DNA from: Mesotoga infera
GTDB taxonomy: Bacteria; Thermotogota; Thermotogae; Petrotogales; Kosmotogaceae
Direction of reading: 5' to 3'
NCBI RefSeq assembly: GCF_900157305.1
Contig: NZ_LS974202.1
Span: forward strand, 1,674,001-1,738,000
DNA length: 64,000 nucleotides
Below are positions 1 through 7,636 of the stretch, piece by piece. Made by a program: the position numbers and the translations under genes. Under the pieces are notes generated by a model that was not told the DNA's origin, did no database searches, and saw only the letters and a program-made list of their open reading frames with translations. The number at the start of each line of letters is the position of its first letter. The first letter of the stretch is position 1.

Positions 1-2133
1 CAGCAGTTCGAGCCCAATCCTCATTCGCTGCAGGTCAACCTCGATAATCTTCACTTTCACTATCTGGCCGACACTGAGTACCTCGAGAGGATCTCTGACC
101 CTGTTACCCATCCTGCTTTTGTGGATGAGACCGTCCTGCTTCACGCCTATATCGACGAAGGCTCCAAAATCGACCACGTTTCTCACCGTTCCCTCTAGCT
201 CCATTCCAGAGGCGAGGTCTTCCATGGTCAGTACGTCGGTTCTCAGCAGAGGTTGAGGAAGCTCTTCCCTGGGGTCAAGCCCGGGCTTTTTGAGCATGCC
301 GATGACCTCTCTGACCGTTATCGGATTGAAGTTCTTTTCTTTTGAAAACTCTTCGACATCTATCCTCGCTAGTCTTTCCGGCAATTCGAGGCGCTTCTCG
401 AAAAGCTTTTCTGAAGAGACACCTATCTTGTCCAGTAGTTCTCTGGCGATCGCGTAACTTTCGGGGTGGACGGCTGTTCCGTCTAGAGGCTCATCACCGT
501 TTATGATCCGGCAAAAACCGGCCGCCTGTTCGAAGGCTTTAGGACCGAGACCGGTAACTTTCATTAGATCCTTCCTGTTTCTGAAGGGGCCGTTTTCGGA
601 TCTGTATTTAACTATACTCGCAGCGATCTTCGGGCCAAGACCGGAGATGTATTTCAGAAGATGCTCCGAGGCCGTGTTGAGATTGACACCTACCATATTC
701 ACAATCGACTCCACTTCTCTATCCAGGGCTTTCTTTAGTTCCGACTGGTTCACATCGTGCTGGTACATACCGACCCCTATCGCCTCTGGTGGTATCTTCA
801 CATATTCGGCAAGCGGGTCCTGCACTCGCCTGGCGATGGATATCGCACCGCGGGTGGTTACGTCCTGATCGGGGAATTCTTCGATGGCTACTTTCGAGGC
901 CGAATAAACGGAGGCACCCGATTCTGTGGTAATCATATATTTTATGGCCAGTCGATGTTCTTTTATGAGTCTGCTCACAAATTGTTCCGTCTCTCTTGAA
1001 CCCGTCCCGTTTCCGATTGATATGAGCTCCACCCCGAGAAGATTGGTCGCCTGGACGACCTTCATCGCCGAGCCAGCGTAATCGTTCTGTGGCGGAGTCG
1101 GGAAGATCACATCGTGGTAGAGCAGTGCCCCATCCCTTCCTATAACTGCCAGCTTACAACCTGTGCGGTAACCGGGGTCAATTCCCATAACGACTTTTTC
1201 TCCCAGAGGAGGTTGAAGAAAGAGGTCTCTGAGGTTTCTGGCGAAGACGTGTATGGCCCTGGTTTCGGCTTCTTCGCGTATTTGTGTTCTTACTTCTCTC
1301 TCTATCGAAGGAAAGAGGAGCCGTGAGAAGGAATCGATGGCCGCCTCTTCCAGCTCGCTATAATAAGTCAAAGAGTCGGTCCATCCCGCCAATCTTTTCA
1401 GAGAAGGCAGTATATCGAAAGGAAGCTCGAGGTGCACTTTGAGAATCTCTTCACGCTCGCCTCTGAATAGTGCCAGAACCCTGTGCGCTGCCAGGCGATT
1501 TATCGGCTGAGAGAAGTCATAGTAATCCCTGTACACGGCTCGTTCGTCTTCTGAATCGGTCTTCTCGCTCTTAATAATACCTTTGGTTTTCAGCTCGTTC
1601 CTGACTCGCTCCCTTATCATGATATCCTGTGCGAACTCTTCGGCCAGGATATCGCGAGCACCTTCCAGAGCCCCTTCGACCGTTGACACTTCTAGTTCGG
1701 CGTTTACGAAACCGATTATGAAGTCGTCATCTCTCTTCCTGGCAGTTTTAAGGAAGTCGGCCAGTGGCTGGAGTTGCTTTTCTCTGGCCTTGTCGGCCCT
1801 GGTTTTCTTCCTGGACTTGTAAGGCAGATAGAGATCTTCGACAACCTGGAGAGTGCCGGCCTCAACTATTCTGGTTTTGAGTTCGTCTGTGAGCTTTCCC
1901 TTCTCCTCTATCAGACGAAGAACCTCTTCCTTTCTGGCCTGAAGCTTTTTCATATACTCCAGTGTGTCAGCTATGTCTCTTAACTGTATCTCGTTGAGTT
2001 CGCCCGTCTTTTCCTTTCTGTATCTGGCTATGAAAGGGATGGTCTTCCCGTCTTCAAGAAGTTCGATAGCATTCTCTACTTTCCAGGCGGGAAGACCGAG
2101 CGATCGTGCTATATCCAGAACCATTTCACTCAT
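1..2133 (-). CDS. tex: Tex family transcription accessory / S1 RNA-binding protein (partial, C-terminus off window)
   Basis: The minus-strand frame reads 711 codons from ATG at 2133 with no stop before the window edge. The translation has the Tex order: an N-terminal helical region (EKTGELNEIQLRDIADT), a YqgF/RNase H-like core (MGIDPGYRTGCKLAVIGRDG), a helix-hairpin-helix region (ISGLGPKIAASIVKYR) and a C-terminal S1 domain (VRNVVDFGAFVDIGVKQDGL). Tex proteins are cytoplasmic nucleic-acid-binding factors of about 720-780 residues, linked to transcription and RNA metabolism, so only a few residues should be missing. The start overlaps the stop of the upstream pyruvate-kinase-like gene by 8 bases (ATGAGTGA), which suggests translational coupling and one mRNA. 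The identification is firm. The exact cellular role of Tex is not well defined even in studied species. Confidence 0.95.
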   Translation of the reverse strand, partial: MSEMVLDIARSLGLPAWKVENAIELLEDGKTIPFIARYRKEKTGELNEIQLRDIADTLEYMKKLQARKEEVLRLIEEKGKLTDELKTRIVEAGTLQVVEDLYLPYKSRKKTRADKAREKQLQPLADFLKTARKRDDDFIIGFVNAELEVSTVEGALEGARDILAEEFAQDIMIRERVRNELKTKGIIKSEKTDSEDERAVYRDYYDFSQPINRLAAHRVLALFRGEREEILKVHLELPFDILPSLKRLAGWTDSLTYYSELEEAAIDSFSRLLFPSIEREVRTQIREEAETRAIHVFARNLRDLFLQPPLGEKVVMGIDPGYRTGCKLAVIGRDGALLYHDVIFPTPPQNDYAGSAMKVVQATNLLGVELISIGNGTGSRETEQFVSRLIKEHRLAIKYMITTESGASVYSASKVAIEEFPDQDVTTRGAISIARRVQDPLAEYVKIPPEAIGVGMYQHDVNQSELKKALDREVESIVNMVGVNLNTASEHLLKYISGLGPKIAASIVKYRSENGPFRNRKDLMKVTGLGPKAFEQAAGFCRIINGDEPLDGTAVHPESYAIARELLDKIGVSSEKLFEKRLELPERLARIDVEEFSKEKNFNPITVREVIGMLKKPGLDPREELPQPLLRTDVLTMEDLASGMELEGTVRNVVDFGAFVDIGVKQDGLIHKSRMGNRVRDPLEVLSVGQIVKVKIIEVDLQRMRIGLELL

Positions 2134-3070
2134 CGGAAGTAACCTCCAGAACTGTCTTTATTGTCTCGATCGGGAAGGAGCCATAAGCGGTCTCATTGGA
2201 GAGAACAACTCCGGCATAACCATTCTCCTTAATATCTACGAGGTGGCAGATCTCGCTCCGCGTGGCGCAGGGGTGATCCACCATGTGTTCGAGCACCTCG
2301 CCAGCCATCAGGACCGGTCTGTTGAGCCTTTCGATATTTCTGGTGAAGAACCTGTAGAAGTCAACCAACCCCCTAGTACCGAGCTGGGCTCCGAGATCAC
2401 CCCTGCAGAACCAGATTTCGTCGCTGGCCTTTGCGATATCCTCTATCCTGTCGAAAGGGAGCTCGCGCTCTATCTTTGAAGCGACCGGTCTTTGAGACAG
2501 CTCTTTGAGTTCAGTAACCTCGCAGGACGAAGAGACGAAGGACAACGCGTACCTTATAAAGCCGTACTTTTTGCTGAGCGCTACTATCTCTGCATCCCTT
2601 GACGAAAGCTCTATCTGGTTGACTGGATGAGGAGAAATATTCATTCCCTTGGCAGCCCTGATTGTACCGCCTCTCAGAACCAGCGCTCTCGCGTATTCGG
2701 ACTCTGCTTTCAGCACCTCCAGCTCGATTTTGCCGTCTTCTATCGAGACTCTCATCCCCGCAGAAAGATACGACAGAGCTCGAGGGTCTATAGAAATTGT
2801 TTTTAGTTCCAAACCCGAGCTTCCTAAAATCACCTGTTCGCCCGTCTTGATCTCGAATTCCAGCTGATTACGCGAAAGTCTGAACTTCGCTCCCTGAAGG
2901 TCTAAATAAAGAGGAAGCGAACAGTTGCGGTTGTAGTACTCAAGAAAGGATTCGAGTTCACCCAGATCGCAATGGGAAGAGTTGAACCTTACTGCACTGG
3001 CCTGCATCATTTCGACGGATTTTAGGAGCTTCCTGTCCTTCACGGTAGCCACGATAGAGAACTTGGTCAT
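2126..3070 (-). CDS. Divergent pyruvate kinase-like protein, barrel only
   Basis: The 314-residue product follows the pyruvate kinase barrel. It has an N-terminal ATVKDRKLL stretch, a small beta domain in the middle, RGDLGAQLG (matching the RGDLG loop of pyruvate kinase), LMAGEVLEHMVDHPCATRSE (matching the TQMLESM..PTRAE substrate region) and VVLSNETAYGSFPIE (matching the LSGETA..YP segment). Pyruvate kinases are usually about 470 residues, and the C-terminal regulatory domain is absent here. The N-terminal substrate residues are also poorly conserved. It may be a reduced kinase, a regulator or an enzyme of altered specificity. ATG at 3070 was chosen because GAGGTGAT lies just upstream, and because a longer frame would begin above an extended -10 promoter at 3090-3098. 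It overlaps tex by 8 bases, as in an operon. Confidence 0.75.
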   Translation of the reverse strand: MTKFSIVATVKDRKLLKSVEMMQASAVRFNSSHCDLGELESFLEYYNRNCSLPLYLDLQGAKFRLSRNQLEFEIKTGEQVILGSSGLELKTISIDPRALSYLSAGMRVSIEDGKIELEVLKAESEYARALVLRGGTIRAAKGMNISPHPVNQIELSSRDAEIVALSKKYGFIRYALSFVSSSCEVTELKELSQRPVASKIERELPFDRIEDIAKASDEIWFCRGDLGAQLGTRGLVDFYRFFTRNIERLNRPVLMAGEVLEHMVDHPCATRSEICHLVDIKENGYAGVVLSNETAYGSFPIETIKTVLEVTSDE

Positions 3071-3089
3071 ATCGATCACCTCTAGCAAG

Positions 3090-3098
3090 ATTATAACA
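3090..3098 (-). promoter_or_regulatory. Extended -10 promoter for the pyk-like/tex pair
   Basis: On the minus strand the sequence reads TGTTATAAT, a perfect extended -10 (TGnTATAAT), about 20 bases before the chosen ATG at 3070. Transcription would begin around 3083, leaving a very short leader. No convincing -35 box is seen, as is usual for extended -10 promoters. Confidence 0.5.
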
Positions 3099-3433
3099 GT
3101 CAACCGAGAGAAAGAATGTCTGTCATCTTGAATGATCCCTCCAGCGATTCGTTCGGGAGATAATGACTGAACACAAGGCGAGGTTCTTCATCATTATGGC
3201 CCTGTGAAGACCGGGTTTGCTTGTGTTGTATTTCATAATGTGGCACAAATTTATCTGGGCGGTTGGATAATTATGGCGACAAAAGAATGATTTCAACGGC
3301 GAGATCTCGTAAGACACCACTTCGGGAACCTTCATAATTCACTCAACAGAGGAGAAGGTCCCTAAACAGCATCAAAGCAATTAGTGGTCCTTCCTTTTGA
3401 AAAACCCTGATGGTTAGAAAGTTTAATCCGTAA
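3099..3433. other. Intergenic stretch without a supported gene
   Basis: This stretch separates the pyk-like gene from the PiT permease. Only a 70-codon minus-strand frame (3123-3335) occurs. It has no ribosome site, no recognisable domain and no codon bias like its neighbours. No tRNA or clear terminator was seen. Confidence 0.5.
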
Positions 3434-4369
3434 TTAGAAGATCTTGATAACAAGATCAAGTAAAAGACATAGGAAAAAGGAGAAGAGTCCGGCAACGAGC
3501 GGAGTTTGCACCCACCCCAAAACTATTTTCTTCAGAACCTTCAGATTAATGTCTTTCGTGCCTCCAGCGAATCCCGCTCCAACAACTGCCCCGACTATCG
3601 CCTGAGAGGTAGAGGCCGGTATACCGAGCAGTGTGAACATCCACACAATCGACGACATGGAAAGCACGGCTATCACTGCGGCGAAGTGATCGAGAGTGAT
3701 TATCTGTTTTCCCACCGTGTACATTACGCGCTTGCCGAAAGTGATCACGCCAAGGCCTATGCTTATGCCTCCCATCAGCACGGCGACTTTGACCGGCATT
3801 ATCCCCGCAAATGGACCGATGACGTTCGCCACATCGTTTGCCCCGAGTGCGAATGAACCGTAAGCTCCTATGGCGATGGCACCTATTTTCAAAGCAAAAT
3901 TCTGTGTCGGTTTGGTCTTTATCCTTGCAAAGACAATAGATATTATTCGGTACAGAAAGAAACTGCCCACGGCGGCGCCAACAGGAGTGGCCACCCAGCA
4001 AACCACTATTTTCAGAAATATAGACCAGTCGGCCGTTCCCTGGAACATTCCGACACCGAATATAGCTCCCATCATGGCCTGTGAAGAGGAAACGGGAATA
4101 CCCAGAAGAGTCATGATGGTCATCGTCAAGGCTGCTGCAATAGTCCCAGTGACAGCTGTAAAGACGGTTTGCGAACTGAGGCTGGAAATAGTCTCAAGAA
4201 CTCTAGAGCCGGCGAAGACCGCGCCTATGAGTATAAATATCACGGATGAGGCGACCGCAACTTTGAACTTGACAAGGTCAGAAGCCACGGCCGTACCGTA
4301 AACGTTTGCCGCATCGTTCGCCCCCAGTGCCCATCCGAAAAATACCGCCGAAACTACTGCAAGAAACAT
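3434..4369 (-). CDS. pit: PiT family inorganic phosphate permease
   Basis: The 311-residue, strongly hydrophobic protein has two copies of the PiT signature: GANDAANVYG near residue 16 and GANDVANVIG near residue 175. These lie in two homologous halves, each followed by a GIP(V/A)S(S/T)SQA motif. That duplicated layout is typical of PHO4/PiT carriers, which bring phosphate across the inner membrane with H+ or Na+. Bacterial members range from about 310 to 500 residues, so this is a compact form without the large cytoplasmic loop. ATG at 4369 follows TTGGAGGC. It stands alone, with no phoU-like gene beside it, although PiT genes often have one. The transported ion (phosphate versus sulfate) is inferred from the family. 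Confidence 0.93.
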   Translation of the reverse strand: MFLAVVSAVFFGWALGANDAANVYGTAVASDLVKFKVAVASSVIFILIGAVFAGSRVLETISSLSSQTVFTAVTGTIAAALTMTIMTLLGIPVSSSQAMMGAIFGVGMFQGTADWSIFLKIVVCWVATPVGAAVGSFFLYRIISIVFARIKTKPTQNFALKIGAIAIGAYGSFALGANDVANVIGPFAGIMPVKVAVLMGGISIGLGVITFGKRVMYTVGKQIITLDHFAAVIAVLSMSSIVWMFTLLGIPASTSQAIVGAVVGAGFAGGTKDINLKVLKKIVLGWVQTPLVAGLFSFFLCLLLDLVIKIF

Positions 4370-4684
4370 ATCAAGCCTCCAAGTAAGGGAAAAATACGAT
4401 CTTCGAACAATCCTATAATTAAGATATTAGGTGATCTTTATGCGAATGTTTTCCCAGTTCGTATTGGAGATATGTTTTTGATATGCAGGCTAAACTCACG
4501 AATCGAGGATAAAACCAGTCGATATTTAGTTCCAAGAATTTTCTCTGGAAAATAGAAAGAGTTCCCGTGAAGATTGACTTTCCATGAGACCTGCGCGTGA
4601 TTCTTTGGCAACTTAGTAAATAGTCTTAAATCCAGAACGTTTTTTTCCGTTGTGGACGTACAATGAACGTTGGGGGTGAAAGCT
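4370..4684. other. Divergent intergenic region
   Basis: This AT-rich region lies between the PiT gene (minus) and the secreted barrel gene (plus). A TATAAT occurs at 4414-4419 on the plus strand, but no good -35 lies at the right distance. The long minus-strand frame starting at 4914 is a shadow of the plus-strand gene and extends into this gap without any recognisable protein features. Confidence 0.4.
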
Positions 4685-5188
4685 ATGAAGAATGCCGTTC
4701 TTGTACTTTGTTTTTTGCTTGTCACTTCACTTTCGTTTGGAAGCCTTTCTCTCGGATTAATCAGTGTTGCCGCGCAAACCGAATCTTTTTCGAATACTCC
4801 TCTTTCCGGATTTGTTGGAATAGACGTTCTTGGTATTGACTTACGGTATGATTTTGATCCTTTGTCTTTTGGAATAGCAACTCCGTTTCTTGTGTTTACT
4901 CTTTCGGAAGACACCGGAGTAAAGCCTTCATTTATAATTCCCGGAATTGCCTGGTACGGTTATGTTGGACTGAAACTCGATCTTGATACTTTTTATGTTA
5001 GAGGAGATATCGGCCACACGTTCGCTTTTGGAGAGCAGTCACAGTTGGGTTTTTCACCTCTCAGACTGGGAGTTGGGATGAATTTTAGTCCCGGTTATTA
5101 CATAGAGCTCAACGTAGATCCTATTCTGCAAAAATTCAAAGAGACTGTCGGTAAGATATTCGATTTTGAGATAGGCTATAGATTCTAA
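4685..5188 (+). CDS. Small exported protein, possible outer-membrane (toga) beta-barrel
   Basis: The 167-residue product starts with MKNAVLVLCFLLVTSLSFGS, a clear signal peptide. It continues with alternating polar and hydrophobic strands (YVGLKLDLDTFYVRGDI, GVGMNFSPGYYIELNV) and ends in YRF. A terminal aromatic residue after a beta-strand is the classic outer-membrane barrel ending, so a small barrel in the outer sheath is plausible. ATG at 4685 was chosen because GGGGGTGA lies 5 bases upstream and the signal peptide starts there. It is followed 23 bases later by a lipoprotein gene on the same strand, so the two may be co-transcribed. No family was recognised, and the barrel assignment is inference from the pattern. 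Confidence 0.7.
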   Translation: MKNAVLVLCFLLVTSLSFGSLSLGLISVAAQTESFSNTPLSGFVGIDVLGIDLRYDFDPLSFGIATPFLVFTLSEDTGVKPSFIIPGIAWYGYVGLKLDLDTFYVRGDIGHTFAFGEQSQLGFSPLRLGVGMNFSPGYYIELNVDPILQKFKETVGKIFDFEIGYRF

Positions 5189-5211
5189 GAGAACAGAAGG
5201 GGTGTTTGAAG

Positions 5212-5712
5212 ATGAAGAAATCTCTTGCTACCGCCATTGTGATAACCGTGATTGCAATCTCTTGCATTTCGAGAAATCCAACTGTTGAGGCGTACAGAAA
5301 TAGTTTCTGCTCAGTTACTTATCTGGATATAGAGAGCTTCAGTGTGAATCTGACAACGGATAAGATCAATATCTCGAGAAATGAAAAACGAATGCTCAAT
5401 GATGGCGACATTCTTATCTACCTTACAGATGAAGACAGGCTTGGAAAGATGCTAATACTTGAGCTAGACAAGAATAGAAGCGGCATACTCTTGTTTGATT
5501 TTGTCACATACGACAGGAACGGTAAAATCCTCATTGAGAAGAAAGAAATCAAGCTTCAGGCTTCTTATATCTTTGATTTCGACAAAGGAATAATTCCTGA
5601 AAAAATCGAGGGTGTCGAGCTGTGGTGGCACAATATGGATGATATGGAAATGTATCTCGTTCCCTGGACTCCCACAAAACTCGGGAAATATTCATTGGCG
5701 AAAATGAACTGA
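5212..5712 (+). CDS. Putative lipoprotein of unknown function
   Basis: The 166-residue product begins MKKSLATAIVITVIAISCIS: a hydrophobic signal followed by a Cys in a lipobox-like AISC context, so it is probably lipid-anchored. The mature part is rich in charged residues and beta-strand-like segments and has no recognised domain. ATG at 5212 was preferred to the TTG six bases earlier because AGAAGGGGTG then sits at a normal distance. It lies just downstream of the small barrel gene and probably shares its transcript. The function is unknown. Confidence 0.65.
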   Translation: MKKSLATAIVITVIAISCISRNPTVEAYRNSFCSVTYLDIESFSVNLTTDKINISRNEKRMLNDGDILIYLTDEDRLGKMLILELDKNRSGILLFDFVTYDRNGKILIEKKEIKLQASYIFDFDKGIIPEKIEGVELWWHNMDDMEMYLVPWTPTKLGKYSLAKMN

Positions 5713-5937
5713 GATCCAGGGCAATTTTAAGAAGAAAAATATTTGATGGATTAGAAGAATCTTTCTAGAAATTGAGTTGAAAAAGGTGTCTGGATATAAG
5801 CTTAATGATGGCATCTGAAAAAACTCGCCATGCAGGTTGATAATAAGTCCTGGCTCTCACAAGTAAAAAATCTACCTGGATCACTACCTCAACTCATGCA
5901 ATATCATGATCCTTTTTGCAATTAAAAAAAGCAACCT
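5713..5937. other. Intergenic sequence before the interrupted gene
   Basis: This AT-rich stretch has no open frame of note. It may hold a lost 5' part of the gene interrupted by the IS element, because that frame meets an in-frame TAA at 5923 and shows no ribosome site at its first start codon. Confidence 0.35.
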
Positions 5938-6107
5938 TTGTATAACCGTTTCGATTCACCTGTAAATTACTATTTCTGTACTCAATGCGTTTTTAAATAT
6001 CTGCCAGATATATCTATCGATTTTCAATGGATTAAATCGGTGGGAAAAATAATCGTGAATACCGATATAGATATTAATTACAGGGGAGTTCCGGAGCATT
6101 ATTATCC

Positions 6108-6115
6108 ATTAAGCG
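6108..6115 (+). repeat. Left target-site duplication ATTAAGCG
   Basis: This octamer directly flanks the left end of the insertion element and is repeated exactly at 7098-7105 after the right end, as expected from staggered cutting during transposition. Confidence 0.85.
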
Positions 6116-6116
6116 G

Positions 6117-6131
6117 ACCGTATCCAATAAA
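6117..6131 (+). repeat. Left terminal inverted repeat of the IS element
   Basis: ACCGTATCCAATAAA is the exact reverse complement of 7082-7096. Confidence 0.85.
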
Positions 6132-6231
6132 TAGGCGAGGAAAGAAATAAGGCAAAAGAAAAGGGACTCAACTCCATATAGAATGTTTTTTGTGTATGAA
6201 AAACAAAACGAAAGGAGAGAGTCCCGAAGAA

Positions 6232-7077
6232 ATGATAACACCAAAGGACATAAGAAAAGTGAAGGAAGCGGTGAGAGAGATAATACCTGCGCACAGGCAG
6301 GTGAAAGGAAGACCGAGAGAGTACTCGGACAGAACGATAGTGTTGTTGTATGTGATTTTTATACTTTTCCGTTGTAGCTCAATCGTTGAGATGTACAAAA
6401 TGATCGAAGGAAAGAAGAGGGTGTTGAAAGTGATAGGTGAGCTTCCATCAAGGCAGACATTATCATATAGACTGAGAAGGCTGGATATTGAAGCTATAAG
6501 CAGGAGAATCATAGAAAGCATAAAAGGCGGAACATACATAATCGACTCGACACCGATAAAGGACATCACAAATCAGGGGATAAAAAAGTGTAAGAATCTG
6601 AAGTTCGGCAAAAACAGGGACGGATTCTTTTGGGGAAAGAAGGTACATTTCATAATCACTCAAGAAGGGATACCCGTCAAATTCAAGCTGACCCAGGCCA
6701 ATGAAGACGATGCTAGAGTTGGAAAGGAGATGCTGGACAATCTCAACGGTCTGATTATAGCCGATAGGGGTTACTTCAAATGGAGCTTCTTGTCCCAATT
6801 CACCAAAGAAGGCGATCTAAGGGCCATAGTGAGACCGAAATCGAGAAAGAAGGACTCGAGCTTCAAGGAGAAGCACTCACAGACATATTCAAAGCGATGG
6901 AAGATTGAGAGGCTGTTCCAGAAAATGAAAGAGGTGTTCAGAGTGGAGATTCCCAGAAAAGGTGGCAGAGATGATCTCTTGTCCAGAGTAACGGCACTAT
7001 TTCTAACGGTTGTTACTCTTGCCTTCTCCAAGTTCGTGCTCAACTATCCTATTCTGGATTACCTCAATTGTTGCTGA
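6232..7077 (+). CDS. IS982-like DDE transposase
   Basis: The 281-residue product has the DDE layout of IS4/IS982-type transposases. The first Asp is in YIIDSTPI, the second in LIIADRGYF, and the Glu is in KRWKIERLFQKMK, a variant of the Y-R-E signature. A GKKVHFIIT segment after the first Asp matches the GxKxH region of this fold. ATG at 6232 was chosen because AAAGGAGAG lies upstream; in-frame TTG/ATG codons exist at 6190 and 6196. The protein is basic and has no internal stop, so it should be active. It lies inside the inverted repeats and is read in the same direction as the gene it interrupts. Confidence 0.85.
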   Translation: MITPKDIRKVKEAVREIIPAHRQVKGRPREYSDRTIVLLYVIFILFRCSSIVEMYKMIEGKKRVLKVIGELPSRQTLSYRLRRLDIEAISRRIIESIKGGTYIIDSTPIKDITNQGIKKCKNLKFGKNRDGFFWGKKVHFIITQEGIPVKFKLTQANEDDARVGKEMLDNLNGLIIADRGYFKWSFLSQFTKEGDLRAIVRPKSRKKDSSFKEKHSQTYSKRWKIERLFQKMKEVFRVEIPRKGGRDDLLSRVTALFLTVVTLAFSKFVLNYPILDYLNCC

Positions 7078-7081
7078 TTTG

Positions 7082-7096
7082 TTTATTGGATACGGT
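7082..7096 (-). repeat. Right terminal inverted repeat of the IS element
   Basis: TTTATTGGATACGGT is the exact reverse complement of the left repeat at 6117-6131. Confidence 0.85.
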
Positions 7097-7097
7097 G

Positions 7098-7105
7098 ATT
7101 AAGCG
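7098..7105 (+). repeat. Right target-site duplication ATTAAGCG
   Basis: This is identical to 6108-6115. It begins the resumed reading frame of the interrupted gene. Confidence 0.85.
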
Positions 7106-7636
7106 TAACTTTAAAGGAGTTCTACTGGTCTAACGGCACACCAACGAACAACAGGCATTTGAAAGTGGACAACAAAGGGCTCGCCGGGCATACCGGTCTC
7201 GATGTTAACCTCAATAACATCACAGTTGCCTTTACCTTCCCGTCAGTACCCAACGGACTTATTCTCTACTACGGCGAATACGGCGGAAATATCAACGTCG
7301 AGGTTAACGGAGATCTGAAGAACGTTCAGAACTTTGCCGACATAAACGGTGCCGTTATTGGCGGAGTCAATATCTCAATTACAAACGCCGTAGGCCAGAA
7401 AGGCGTTCTGAACCTTCTGGGAGCGATTAACTCATTTTCGATCGGTGGCCAAGAGCTGTGGATCGACCACGTCTGTCCTAGAAAATGAAGGGATCACTTT
7501 TCACAAGAACTAGAGGAGCAACCCACTTTATTAGATATTGAGTTGAGCTTTCGCTGCCCGATAGATACAAATGGCCGGCTTTGCCAAGCGATACCGGTAA
7601 AATGTGTTCATACTTGAGACGAGTTCACCGAAAACC

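Larger units (their letters stand above)
6116..7097 (+). mobile_element. IS982-like insertion sequence, about 982 bp, intact-looking
   Basis: The element is bounded by inverted copies of ACCGTATCCAATAAA (6117-6131 and 7082-7096) and by an exact 8-bp direct repeat ATTAAGCG outside them. It carries a single transposase gene. The size near 1 kb, inverted repeats starting with ACC and a duplication of 7-9 bp are characteristic of the IS982 family, and the transposase pattern agrees. Terminal repeats, target duplication and transposase frame are all undamaged, so the insertion is likely recent. The outermost base on each side is ambiguous by one position. Confidence 0.85.
5938..7488 (+). pseudogene. 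Gene of unknown function disrupted by an IS982-like insertion
   Basis: The left fragment (5938-6115) reads through YRGVPEHYYPLS into the duplicated octamer ATTAAGCG. The right fragment resumes in the same frame at 7098-7105 as LSVTLKEFYWSNGTPTNN and runs to TGA ending at 7488. Deleting the element and one octamer joins them into one open frame of about 187 codons. The right half is rich in Gly/Asn and beta-strand-like segments (GLILYYGEYGGNINVEVNGD, VLNLLGAINSFSIGGQELW), suggesting an extracellular or surface protein. The 5' end is uncertain: TTG at 5938 has no ribosome site and no signal peptide is visible, so the gene may already have lost its start. No family was recognised. Confidence 0.7.

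Noticed and set aside
3123-3335. 70-codon minus-strand frame between pyk-like and PiT genes
   Set aside because: No ribosome site and no recognisable sequence; the frame is probably chance.
4438-4914. 158-codon minus-strand frame opposite the small secreted barrel gene
   Set aside because: It lies opposite a gene with a signal peptide and good ribosome site, and has no recognisable protein features.
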